Below are positions 1 through 9,746 of a stretch of 22,995 nt of DNA, piece by piece. Every line of letters starts with the position of its first letter. Within the stretch, counting starts at the first letter, position 1. Made by a program: the position numbers and the translations under genes. The DNA is from Anthoceros angustus. Taxonomy: Eukaryota > Streptophyta > Anthocerotopsida > Anthocerotales > Anthocerotaceae. Below the pieces are notes generated by a model. It had not been told where the DNA came from and made no database searches. It worked only from the letters and a program-made list of their open reading frames with translations. Location: the NCBI GenBank assembly GCA_010909165.1, contig VJWM01000392.1, forward strand, positions 1 through 22,995. The letters are read 5' to 3'.

Positions 1-1459
1 CGGAGAAACCCGATTACATTTCGGCGTCGAAAAGAGATACACCGATCAACAACTCGGTAGCGTTCAGTGCTGTTCACCCAGACGACCGCCCCTACATTGA
101 GTCCGCGATCATCGAAGCAAGTAATCCAGAAAATGGCGGCTATATAAACTCGAATATCGGGTCATCGGAATTGAAAATGGAATACTCAGATGGGCATGTT
201 CTAGAGGCAAAATTACATTTGATGACAATGGACAAGCCTTTCGATTCGCAGGGGTAATACAAGACATTACCGCGAGAAGGAGGCAGAGAATAATCGTAAT
301 GCATCCCTGTGCGGAATCGGAAATATTGAGACAGCTATCTGAAACGGCGACGGTAACACCCCGACTTTGTGACAATTTTGACCGGGAATGTCGCATTATA
401 TCCGCCAACCCCGGATTGCTTTCGGCCCGGGAGTTTGTTGGAATGAAATAATTGGCAAGCGACTAAATGAGGTGAATCAGTCCGACTGGAATGCCGCTAA
501 AATTGAAGAGGAAATCCAACAGGAAAAAACATCCGGTGCGAAGCACATTGGCCCTTCCTCACTCGCGTTTAGGCGCATGGCATTTTGATTATATTCTTTC
601 ACCCGTGTTCGACGGGACAGGGCTTAGTAGAGGCCGTTGCATGCATTACTCGAGATATAAGCGAAACCAAAACTAAGGAAGCAGGAGTGATGAAAAATGC
701 AGCCGATTACCGGATGCTGATAGACCGCCTTGAAAGCACGATAACGAAACGAACAAGAGAACTGCAGCGATCCAATGATGACCTTTAACATTTTGCTCAT
801 GCAGCATCCGACCTGAAGAGCCCATTCGGAAGATTTTTACGTTCAGTAACTTGTTGGAAACTAAATTAAATCCTTACCTAACGGAAGAAACAGCTAAATA
901 CTTTTTAAAAGTAGATAATGCCGCATAAAGAATGTATTCCATGATTGACGGGGTTTTACTTTACACCTCGATGGATGCTCAAAATTGCTTTGAATAACAG
1001 ATCAATTTGAAAGATCTTGTCGAAAAGATAAAAGACGATCTAGAACTCATCTTCTCGGAGAAACAAGCATCCTTAATCCTAAGCAATCTGAATAATATAA
1101 AAGGCTCGCCAGCTCTTGTTTATCAACTATTTTACAATCTGCTCAAAAATTCGCTTGAATTTCCGAATGGCGAAAAGTAAACGGTCATTAAGTTAAGCTG
1201 CCAAAGGCTTCATCGAGTGCATCCCGTCAACTTCACGGCAGCAACTTCAACATGATCCGGGTCGAAGACAATGGGATCGGCTTCGACCCACAATTTGCCG
1301 ATGAGACATTCCGAACCTTTATTCGTTTACATCCCAAAGACCGTTACGGAAGCGGCTTGGGATTATCCTTGCAAAAACAGTCGAACGTCATGGCGGTAAG
1401 ATCTGGGCAGAAGTCAGGAACATAATGGGTCCATCTTCAGCATTCTTTGGCCTGAGTAA
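1..1459 (+). CDS. PAS-domain sensor histidine kinase (HisKA type), C-terminal part, 5' end outside window
   Basis: Autophosphorylating sensor kinase of a two-component system, probably cytoplasmic as no membrane segment is visible. The sequence enters inside a PAS/PAC domain (AVHPDDRPYIESA near 70-110, then VIQDIT near 260). A second PAS ends in ITRDISETKTKEAG near 635. A charged coiled coil (TKRTRELQRSNDDL, 745-788) leads into the H-box region AHAAS-DLK (about 790-820). The ATPase domain has an N-box YQLFYNLLKNSLEF (1120-1160), a G1 box VEDNGIGFDPQFA (1261-1300), an F-box and a G2 box GSGLGLSLQK near 1350-1380. It ends FSILWPE then TAA at 1457-1459. Several single-base indels break the frame. 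Three in-frame TAA codons (926, 995, 1178) and a missing H-box histidine are unusual even for this window. Family assignment is secure; functionality is not. Confidence 0.85.
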
Positions 1460-1467
1460 GTGCACCA

Positions 1468-2574
1468 CTAAATGTTTAGCCGAATGGCAAACGTTTTTAC
1501 GTTCTTCCTGAAACTCGCGGATAGAACCACCGAAGTATTCGATTCGGCGCTTTATATCTGCTTCTATATTTGGCATATCGTCCATACGAAAGTCACCGTC
1601 TGTTATGTCTACAGTAAGTAGTACAGAGTTGCCATTTCCGTTTACCTGCACGTTCACAGTTGTTGTTGGACAGCATTTACGCGAGATGATCAGAAATCCC
1701 TGAATAATTCGAAAAGGGAAAGCTTTTCCGTCATGCTAACCGCTCAATCCTTTCATATGCACATTTAACAACAACCTTCTGATCCAGATGACTGCTTTCT
1801 ATGTAGCTTTCAAGCCTTCCGGAAACCAAGGTCGACAACGGCGGAAGGTGCAAGACTATCGCTTGACGCAGCGATCTCACAAATGGACTGGTCTATCTCA
1901 ATGGAAAGCTTATCGATGATCTCTTTGGTATAATTATCTCCTGCCACTGATTGTAACATTAATTTGCAATAAACCGGGGTTTGGTTGACTCGATCCCACC
2001 AGTTGCGTAGCGATATTTTGTCGCTCCGACTCCTGCACATCAATAACCTCTCTGAGCATGCAAAGCCTTGAATTAGCCTAGTCTCCAATTCCTTACGTAA
2101 CTTATATCAGCCACATGGACAAAAAAGCCTTCTACTTCACCATTAACCACATCAGGATAGTAGGTTGCTAGTGAATAGCAGGTCCCCGAACCGTCCTTCG
2201 GTATTTTTCGCGCTCAAAACTTGTTCATTCCCTTGTAAAACGGCTTTTATGTGCGGAAGATTCTTACTGTATAAAGTGGGACCCAACAACTGCTCCAGAG
2301 TCATGCGACCGATCAGTTCCTCCTTAGGTTTTCCAAACCAGTTGCGATAAGCATCGTTTGCAAAACGGCATATTTGATCTTTATCCCAATATGCCAGCAT
2401 AGCGCCTATCCGGTTGGCTACTTTAAGGGCAACCTTGCTCAGGTTTTCAGGTGAAGAATATCTTGCTTCACCTTCAAATAGTTCAGACATATCGTGGTTT
2501 GAGGGTAATATGTCTTGGTCTCTGGTCAGGACAAGTAATTCGTTGATTACATGGGTATCGATTAGGCGATGCAA
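1468..2574 (-). CDS. PAS-HisKA_3-HATPase sensor histidine kinase (NarL/DesK-type)
   Basis: Sensor kinase of the HisKA_3 family, whose usual partners are NarL-type regulators. From the N-terminus: a leader, then a PAS domain (AYWDKDQICRFANDAYRNWF, about 2395-2330, through VEGFFVHVADISY near 2130), then a dimerisation helix near 2050-1960 (VNQTPVYCKLMLQSVAG). A helical stretch with LAPSAVVDLGFRKALE follows, and a HATPase domain ends in IEADIKRRIEYFGGSI near 1560-1520. The best C-terminus reads FAIRLNI then TAG at 1468-1470, eight bases from the stop of the convergent kinase. The dimerisation motif, normally xLHDxxxQ, reads RNWWDRVNQ, so the phosphoacceptor histidine is not visible. Frames shift near 2150, 1810-1740 and 1490. 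The start at 2574 (MHRLID) is the first ATG; 2490 (MSELFE) is an alternative, because TATACTTTG abuts the upstream ATG and resembles a Bacteroidota -7 element. Confidence 0.8.
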
Positions 2575-2615
2575 AGTATAAAAACAATTCGTACTTTAAC
2601 TTGGGTTTTTCTTAA

Positions 2616-2819
2616 GTGACAAAAAGGGCTGCCGACTATGCTTTTGAGTACCAGCCAGACAAGAGCAACATTCAGCTTTTAACCTGTTTCCCTCGCGTTA
2701 ACTATAATGTGGACCCCAAACGTTCCGAGAACAATATTCGGCGAATAATCGATTCTATAAAGACCTTAACCATTATCAGGTTGATGTGGAGAACGGCAAA
2801 CAATTATCGAAACGCTTGA
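2616..2819 (+). other. Unassigned open frame in the spacer between two divergent kinases
   Basis: The stretch 2575-3010 separates the minus-strand kinase from what follows. It holds one open frame of 67 codons (MTKRAADYAFEYQPDKSN...), rich in N, I and R in its second half, with no recognisable motif. Another frame is open from about 2710 to 2960 and reads NRFYKDLNHYQVDVENGKQL near 2750. This could be one small gene split by an indel, or chance. 2830-3000 is AT-rich with no gene call and may carry promoters for the plus-strand genes. Confidence 0.2.
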
Positions 2820-3010
2820 GGATTATCCCCACTCTTAGTTATGCTAACCTATTGATTTTCAAATTATTTATTGTAACATCAAAACGTATTTACTTCATAC
2901 ACTGCCGTCATAGCCAAGGTGCTATTAACGTTGCGTCTATCATCTACGATACATTGTAGGTCGGTTTATTCGTTGATGGATAGACGAGCTCGCACAATGA
3001 GCATTGTTGA

Positions 3011-3290
3011 TTGAACTTGGACCTTGATGAAAAATATCCCCATATCCGGTTTTTTGTTCGCAGGGGTTATCCCGATGGCGCCCCGGTTACTTTGGCCCGT
3101 ACAAATGGACGCGAAATAACCATCAGCACTTGGGCGCGTAGACGAGCGGCGTCTTATTATGCAGCAGCTTCATCCTATCTTGTGTCCTATTGGAGTTTCT
3201 TTGCCGAAAGACCAAAACGGAGCACCTTGACCTTGGCGCTTTATGGTTCCTGCGTGCGCATTTGATGCAATTGAGATCGTGAGCAAATAG
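3011..3290 (+). CDS. Unrecognised small ORF upstream of the PAS-PAS kinase
   Basis: An open frame begins with MNLDLDEKYPHIRFF at 3011 and runs to 3265. A second frame (KDQNGAP, then PWRFMVPACAFDAIEIVSK) is open to a TAG at 3288-3290, immediately before the ATG of the kinase at 3292. Segments that look protein-like lie in different frames (FVRRGYPDGAPVTLARTNGR; DERRLIMQQLHPILCPIG; LGALWFLRAHLM). As elsewhere, indels may break one real gene of about 90 codons. I do not recognise the family. The tight spacing suggests co-transcription with the kinase. Confidence 0.3.
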
Positions 3291-3291
3291 A

Positions 3292-4693
3292 ATGAATGAG
3301 CCTATTTTGCAAGAACGCGAGGAGGAGCTGCGCATTAGCAATGAGCGATTGAATTTGTGGCCCTAGCTACCAGCTATATCGTGTGGGACTGGAATCTGGA
3401 AACAGGCCAGACTTTTGTCAATGATTTCTTCACTCACATGTATGGTTTTGTGGTGAACCGGGATGGGCGATTTGAGGCACAGGAGGAAAACCTGCATCCG
3501 GACGACCGCGACCGGTGATCGGTTCTCAGAACCGAGCCCTGCATAATCCGAATACCCATTTATGGATGTCGAAATACCGCTTCTGCAAAGCGGATGGATC
3601 TCTATTGCCTATGTATCGGACAAGGCGGTGATCATCAGCAACAGCGAGGCAAGGCAATACGGATGGTGGGCTCGGTGCGCGACATCACCGAATCTCGGAA
3701 ATTTGAAGAGCAGGAGCGCACGGCCAAAGAGCGCTACTTTCTGCTATTTGAAGATTCGCTCACACCTAAATGGAGAATCGATGAAGCCACGCTTCGCTTC
3801 GTGGAAGTGAACAAGGCGGCAATCGAGCACTACGGTTATACACGCGATGAATTCCTCGCCATGACGATTACTGATATCCGACTCGAGGATAGGATGAGGC
3901 TTTCGCAGCTAATGCACGAGCTGAAAGAAGAATGCACGCTTCCGAGGGTGATGCGGCACAAGAAAAAGACGGCAGCCTGATCGATGTGGGCGACCTCCCA
4001 CCATACGAGCAGAATGGCCGCCTGTCCATTGTTGTGGTGTCCAACGACATTGCGGAAAAGATCCAAGCGCAGAAGCAGCTGGGCCGTGCCATCATCCAGA
4101 CCGTGAAAAGAACGCAGCGCCATGGGCAAGGAGCTCCACGACAATGTTAACCAGATGCTCACTACCGCCGGGCTCTACACGCAGTTGGCCGATGACGGTC
4201 CGGGCGACCGTACCCAATTCCTTCACAAAGGTGTAGACCTCATTCAAAAAGCATTGACGAAATCCGCGGCCTCTCAAGGGCCACCGTATCGCCACCTTAT
4301 TTGACTTCGGCTTCAAGGAAGCCGTGGAGGAGCTTCCAATTATTTCAGCGACTTGCAGGTCTTCGTCTCCAACTCGACTGCTAGCTCGGCGAAGAGCGCC
4401 TCGACCGGGAGTTAAAGCTCTCAATCTACCGCATTGTGCAGGAGTTGCTCAATAACATCGTGAAATATGCGCAGGCAAGCGAAGTGAAAATTATCTTGCA
4501 TAACCGAGGTAACTGGATTTGCGTGGCCGTGCAGGACAACGGCATCGGCTTCGACCCTAACAGTGTGCGCAAAGGCATCGGCCTCTCAAACGTCCGCAGC
4601 CGCGTGGCGGTGCACAATGGCAAGGTGCGTATCCAGTCTGCTCCCAGTGAAGGCACCAAGGTGTTGATGGTATTTCCGGTAGAACTGGCTTGA
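3292..4693 (+). CDS. PAS-PAS-HisKA_3-HATPase sensor histidine kinase
   Basis: Complete sensor kinase of about 467 residues. It starts MNEPILQEREEELRISNER at 3292. PAS1 has WDWNLETGQTFVNDFF and LHPDDRDR (3385-3515) and ends in MVGSVRDITESRKFEEQE (3665-3720). PAS2 runs RYFLLFEDSLTPKWRID (3735-3785), HYGYTRDEFLAMTITDIR (3830-3880) and IVVVSNDIAEKIQ (about 4030-4070). The HisKA_3 box KELHDNVNQML (4125-4157) keeps the phosphoacceptor histidine. The ATPase domain has an N-box IVQELLNNIVKYAQASEV (4434-4487), a G1 box QDNGIGFDPNSV and a G2 box KGIGLSNVRSRV (4534-4607), ending FPVELA then TGA. Its natural partner class is a NarL/FixJ-type regulator, and none lies in this window. Indels occur near 3360, 3520, 3610, 3930, 4110, 4260 and 4340. 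No membrane segments are visible, so the protein is probably cytoplasmic. Confidence 0.88.
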
Positions 4694-4747
4694 GAGTAGG
4701 CCAAGGTGCTCAAAAAGGATTGATTGTATAAAGATGAACCTATTGTC

Positions 4748-4791
4748 ACCCTATTTTGAAAATGACAAGTAGCTTATTTTCAAAATAGGGT
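4748..4791. terminator. Perfect 16-bp inverted repeat, probable terminator hairpin
   Basis: The arms ACCCTATTTTGAAAAT (4748-4763) and ATTTTCAAAATAGGGT (4776-4791) are perfect reverse complements around a 12-base loop. The repeat begins 54 bases after the kinase stop and is followed by TATTTT. Position and symmetry fit a transcription terminator. The low GC of the stem and its length also allow a repeat end or a protein-binding palindrome. Confidence 0.6.
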
Positions 4792-5077
4792 TATTTTAAG
4801 CACCATAGTGCTATAACCTCCTATCGCAAGAGTTAGGGATTCCAGTGACCATCTTAACTTATCTATCAAGTACTCTTTAATTACTGGCTGCTATACTGAA
4901 AACTGTTCTAAATCCTAAGCTCTGATGAACGCTGGCGTCCAAGCCTTAGCAAACCTGAACCCAACCTAAACAAGTGCCTGAACGACTTGCCCCTCCCGGA
5001 GGTATTTTTTGTTTCTAGGCTGCCGCTTTAACAAAATTGGATGTAGACGGGTTATTGACAATCAGGGTGATGGAGCA
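4792..5077. other. Non-coding or unassigned spacer
   Basis: About 290 bases with stops in all frames and no recognisable protein signal. It lies between the inverted repeat and the transposase remnant. It may be decayed insertion-element DNA, but I could not recognise further transposase motifs upstream of 5078. Confidence 0.35.
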
Positions 5078-5316
5078 CTGGAAAACCACATTTACGCCAT
5101 CGCGCTATATTTCGTATACTACAATTTCGCTCAGCTCAAGACAGTCAGGTAACGCCTGCCATGGCTGCTAAACCAAGGAAGCGGTTAATGACAATTGAAG
5201 AAATAATGGTAATGATTGACAGTACACTACACATACACCGGCTCGGCGGTGGTGACAATGTCACACAGCCGCAATCGCCATTTAACGGTACCGTTTACGC
5301 ACTTATCCTTGTCTAA
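5078..5316 (+). mobile_element. C-terminal remnant of an IS1-family transposase
   Basis: The translation from 5078 reads LENHIYAIALYFVYYNFAQL, then after a one-base deletion VTPAMAA (5147-5169), then RLMTIEEIMVMIDS (5182-5223). This order (ENHxxAxALYFxxYNF, RVTPAMAAG, W/MxxEEIVxxID) is the hallmark C-terminus of IS1-type DDE transposases common in environmental bacteria. The usual RIHKTLR between the first two motifs is reduced to LKTVR. The catalytic core is not present upstream, so this is a fragment. The frame stays open to TAA at 5314-5316. No terminal inverted repeats or target duplications could be identified. Confidence 0.72.
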
Positions 5317-5480
5317 GATCAAACCGACTGCTGCAAAAGTTAAACAAACCTTTTATCAGCGCTTTTATATTCACATGTAAAGTCATTAATGAACGTCCCA
5401 AATTATTTGTTTTATTTCTGGGAATTAACGGGTTAACAGTCGACAGGATTAAGTATCTTTAAACACAATCCCAACTGTTT
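5317..5480 (+). promoter_or_regulatory. Probable promoter region of the multi-PAS kinase
   Basis: AT-rich spacer before the ATG at 5481. TATCTTTA at 5454-5461 is close to the Bacteroidota -7 consensus TAnnTTTG, with one mismatch. No clear TTG at the expected upstream distance was seen, so the call is tentative. Confidence 0.25.
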
Positions 5481-8400
5481 ATGGAAAATCATGCTACGGC
5501 AGCCGAGGCTCAGTGAGCGATCAAGCTGTCATGCGATCGTCCAGCACATACCGATGGCTGCGTCCATCCTGTTGGGAGCCAATTTCATTATTCAGACAGC
5601 CAACGCCAAACAGCTGGAACTCTGGCAGAAAACAGCTGCCGAAGCGATCGGCAAGCCCATTTTCAAGCGCTTCATGACATGGAAGCACCGGGTTCAAGCC
5701 ATTCTCACCCGGTATTCAGATCGGGGAAATTATACAAAGGCGTGAATATTCTGGCCGTTTCTTACGACAGGGAACATGCGAAACCGGGTTTTCGACGTCA
5801 CTTGCGAACCCTACCTGAGCGACACGGGCGACGTGGACGGACTGATCGTGCTTGTACGGGAAGCTGAAGAAAAGCATTCCGTCGCCGGAACCCCAAACCG
5901 GGGACTCTATCCCGCCCTGCGACACGCAGGCCGCTCAGGATCGCCAAGGAGATCAGGATCCGGACTTCATTGAGGAGCGGTTCAGCCAGGCTGTTCTGGA
6001 AAGTTCACCGGATTGCCTCAAAGTGTTGAATACGTCGGGAGAACTGGTATATATGAATGAACATGGCCGTTGCCTGATGGAGATAGACGATTTCACGCCA
6101 CTCCAGAACAGGCCTGGTGGGACCTCTGGCCGCTGGAATCACGCAACCGGTACAGGCATCAGTTCAGCTGGCCATGGTGGGTGAAGTGGCCCAGTTCGGG
6201 CGTTCTGCCCTACCGCGAAAGGCAAACCCAAATGGTGGGATGTACGTGTTTCCCGCTGAAAACGGACAGGAAGCGTTTCCGGCTGATCGCCGTTTCGCGG
6301 GATATTACCGTATCGAAAGAGAGCGAATCCACCCTCATCAACCGGAACCAGCAAGACCGGTTGCCGCACCGCCCAACGACTGATCCTGCACAACGTCGGC
6401 GAGACTGAATTGCTGCAGTCCGTTTTCGAAGACGTCTCGCGGTCGCTTGCACTGGAAAGCTTTTAATTTTCAAACCGACAACGATGCCGGTACCCTTCAC
6501 CTGCATACCTATGGAGGGCTGACACCGGGAGAAAGCGCCTTGTTCGCCACGATGAAGTTTGGCGACCATCTCTGTGGGCAGGTTGCCGCCCAAAGAAAGA
6601 TGATCGTAGTGGAAGATGTCCTTCATGCGGCCTACCCGGGTAGCGAAGCCATAGTCGAGTCCGGCATGAAAGCATATGCCGGCTTTCCACTGCTTGCAGG
6701 CGGCGTTCTTATCGGCACCGTGTCCTTCACGCGGAACCGAACGCATTTCTACACTAGCGAGATTCAAACCATCCGGGCTGTTTGCGACCAGCTTTCGGTC
6801 ACGATCGAAGACAACGTCTGCACCGGGGAACTCGGAGGGCGACAGTAAGTTCCGCACCATATTCAATCACCAGTTCCAGTTCACCGGCCTGCTCACCCCG
6901 ATGCAAGGATCATCGACATCAGTGATTCGGCCGTACGCATGTCCGGGATCACGCGCACCGGACTTCAAGGCAAACTTTTCTTCGAAGCGCTGGTTCGCAC
7001 AGCTGCCAGTCCCGGGCCGTGTGGCGGGAACAAATTACCGAAGCGCTCCACGGCTCTATATCTTCGAGAGAGAAACCCCTACGGCGCCCGACGGGTCGGT
7101 TCGGTACGCACTCAATACCGCCTCAGCTATCCGCAACGAAAGGGTAAGGTGGAATACATGATCGTGGAAGGAATTGATATCACTGAACGAAAACAAACCG
7201 AACTGGCTCTGCAGGAGAGTGAACGAAGATTTCGCCATACATTTCAAAGCTCACCGGTTTCCAAATGGGTCGAGGACTATTCGATCACCGGAAACACATT
7301 CTCGAACTGCAGGAAAACGGGGTGGCCGACTTCGATGCTTTTTGCCAGTCACCCCAAACGCTGATCATGCTGATCGACAGCGTCGTCGTCAAAGATGTTA
7401 ATGAGGCAGCCACGATCTTGTACGGTGGATCCAAGGAAGAACTCCTCAAAGGCCTTAAAGACTTTTGTTGCCGATACGATCTCCGCATTCATCGAACAAG
7501 TGAAGCTCATCGCAGCGGGTGGCGGACGATACGAAAAGTGCTTGGTACGGGCAAAAATGGACAACTCAAAGTGTGATCGTCCGCATCGATTTTCCCGAGG
7601 TGATAATTACCGGGACCTGATCGTGGCGGTCGTTGACGTATCGGAAAGAAAGGAATTGGAACGAAAGCTCAAACTGCAGTACGACGAACTAGTAACCCTC
7701 TACCAAACCGCTCCGATCGGCGGCTATGATTAATAAAGCCTTTCGGTTTGAGCGCGTCAATGAACGCCCGCCCAGCTCAACGGCCTCTCCGCCAACCAGC
7801 ATATCGGGCGAAGCATTGAAGAGATCGTACCCGATCTGGCGGGTCAGGCGAAGGCGATCTTTCAAAAGTGCTCGAGACAGGAGAACCCGTCCTCAACGTG
7901 GAAATAATCGGACAGACTGGAGCACAACTTTGGTATTGAAAGGATCTGGAATGAAAGCTGGCATCCCGTAAAGGCGAGGCCGGTGACATTCTCGGAATAT
8001 CGGTAGTAGTGGAAGAGATATCCGAGCGCAAAAGCCGAAGAGGCGCTCCGGCGATCGGAAGAACAGGTGCGCACGGTGCTGAATGCGTCAGAACAGGAAT
8101 CTGGATCGTGGACCTGTGCAATATGAAATATACTGGTCACCACAGCACTACGAGATCTTTGGCGTAACGGAATTTGACGGCAGCGTAGAGACGTTCAAAA
8201 GCACGGTTCACCCGGATGACATCGGGCAGGTGTGGTCGGCTTTCTCAACCGCGATTGAACTTGGCGGACAGTACCGGTCCGAATTCCGGATCGTGCAGCC
8301 CTCCGGCCAGTGCGGTGGGTGGCCAATCACGGCCATTGTGAATACGACGCCGGGGCAAGGCGGTTCGCTTTCTCGGTATTGCGCAGGATATTACCGAACG

Positions 8401-9539
8401 TAAAGAAGCCGAGCAGGCCATCATTGAAAGCGAAACCCGCTTCCGGTCGCTGGCCGAGGCCCTGCCCAGATGGTCTGGACAGCCGACCCGGAAGGAAAAA
8501 TCCTGTACATATCAAAATACTGGAAAGAGTACTCCGGGAAAGACCGGGCGGAAGAAGCACGGAACTATATGGTTCACCGGAGGACCTGCCGTTACTGGTC
8601 GCCGACCGCGAACGGTACATTGCCCTGAAGCTACCCTACCGGCAACAACTCCGGCTGCGCAACAGGCAGGGGATTATCGCTGGCACCAATCCATTTCCGA
8701 GCCATTGAAAGACGTGGATGGATCCGTGCTCAAGTGGGTGGGCGCCATGACCGATATACATGCCCAAAAACATTTGCTGAAAGACTGGAGGAACTGGTTG
8801 CCGAGCGGACCAGCGAATTGAAGCGAAGTAATGACGATTTGGAGCAATTTGCACACGCTGCCAGCCACGACCTGAAAGAGCCGGTGCGCAAGGTCCTGAC
8901 ATTCGTGAGCCGCACGGAGCTCGAAGCCGGAACAGAGCTATCGGAAAAGGCAAAGTCTTACTTGGCCAAGATCAACAGTGCGGCCCGCCGCAGCTATGAT
9001 ATGATTGAAGGGATGCTGCACTTTTCGATGCTCAATAGTCCGCAGGCCCATATGAGGAAGTGCAGCTCCGTAGTTGCCTGCATGAAATCGAAATGGACAC
9101 GGAAGTGGTGATCACGGAAAAGAATGCACAGCTTCTGATCGGTGATCTGCCTGCAGTCACTGGTTATCCAAATCTGATCCACCAGCTCTTTTACAACGTC
9201 GGCAATGCATAAATACGCAAAGCCGGGTACGGCTCCGCAGATCGGCATCCACGCCCATCAGGCATCCACAAACAAAATCCGGCGTCTCGGCCTTCCGCCC
9301 GGCAAAACTTCCTCTGTGTGAGCGTTCAGGATAATGGCATCGGCTTCGACCCGCAATTTTCAACCTACATCTTTCACGTTCAGCCGGCTTCATCCAAAAG
9401 ATCAATACGAAGGCGCCGGTTTGGGATTGGCGCTCTGCAAGAAGATCGCCGATCTGCATGGAGGCCTGATCCGGGCGGAAAGCGAAGAAAACAAGGGGCC
9501 ACATTTCATGTATATTTTCCGGTTGCTGGTGAAACATAA
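5481..9539 (+). CDS. Giant multi-PAS/GAF sensor histidine kinase (HisKA-HATPase)
   Basis: Single kinase of about 1,350 residues reconstructed across many frameshifts; start MENHATAAEAQ at 5481. Sensor domains in order: PAS1 5510-5860 (IPMAASILLGANFIIQTANA); PAS2 5970-6330 (VLNTSGELVYMNEHGRCLME; IAVSRDITVSKE); GAF 6390-6830 (HTYGGLTPGESALFATMKFG; GFPLLAGGVLIGTVSF); PAS3 6845-7190 (YMIVEGIDITERKQTE); PAS4 7210-7660 (NEAATILYGGSKEELLKGL; IVAVVDVSERKELERK); PAS5 7690-8040; PAS6 8060-8405 (STVHPDDIGQVW); PAS7 8430-8765 (QMVWTADPEGKILYIS region; VGAMTDIHAQK). A coiled coil (AERTSELKRSNDDLEQ) leads to an intact H-box [17 protein letters not shown] (8851-8902). The ATPase domain has NGIGFDPQF near 9334 and EGAGLGLALCKKIADLHGG (9409-9465), ending FHVYFPVAGET then TAA. 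No transmembrane segments are seen. The C-terminus resembles the first kinase of the window, so the two may be paralogues. The partner regulator is unknown. Confidence 0.88.
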
Positions 9540-9603
9540 GGATAGGCAACCCTTTGGTGTCAGCACCGCTACCGAGCCCTTGGGGCCTCACAATTAGTGA
9601 AAT

Positions 9604-9625
9604 TCACTTAAAACGATTTAAGTGA
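9604..9625. terminator. Hairpin downstream of the giant kinase
   Basis: TCACTTAAA (9604-9612) and TTTAAGTGA (9617-9625) pair perfectly around ACGA, 65 bases after the kinase stop. The stem is AT-rich and no long T-run follows, so terminator function is plausible but not certain. Confidence 0.4.
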
Positions 9626-9746
9626 TTGATTTAGCGTCTGTAACATGTTTGGCGATTCACCGGGAAAAATCAAGTCATCATCGAACGGCGATTTAAAAAG
9701 CAGGCTGGTGTTTAGCTTTATCATTGGAAACACAAATCCAAACACG

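Noticed and set aside
1-1460. Alternative genetic code with TAA as sense
   Set aside because: LytS, giant kinase, GAF and other genes end properly on TAA, and no bacterial TAA reassignment is expected; substitutions or errors suffice.
3836-4424. Overlapping minus-strand open frames
   Set aside because: Shadows of the PAS2 and HisKA_3 region of the plus-strand kinase, whose motifs are continuous after frame correction.
4919-4950. CTGATGAACGCTGGCG resembles the 5' end of 16S rRNA
   Set aside because: Similarity lasts only about 16 bases; the following sequence does not continue as 16S and no rRNA helices or further conserved blocks follow.
5690-5712. GGGTTCAAGCC looks like a tRNA T-arm
   Set aside because: It lies inside the first PAS domain of the giant kinase and no acceptor, D or anticodon stems can be built around it.
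6210-6866. 218-codon minus-strand open frame
   Set aside because: It is antisense to PAS2 and GAF of the giant kinase, whose motifs are clear on the plus strand; no family resemblance on the minus strand.
1261-9360. Recurrent DNA motif GAyAAyGGsATCGGCTTCGACCC at 1267, 4536 and 9331
   Set aside because: It encodes the DNGIGFDP ATP-binding G1 box in three kinases; shared protein constraint and codon use explain it, so it is not a regulatory repeat.
9157-9591. 144-codon minus-strand open frame
   Set aside because: Antisense shadow of the HATPase domain, where NGIGFDPQF and GAGLGLALCKK are read on the plus strand.
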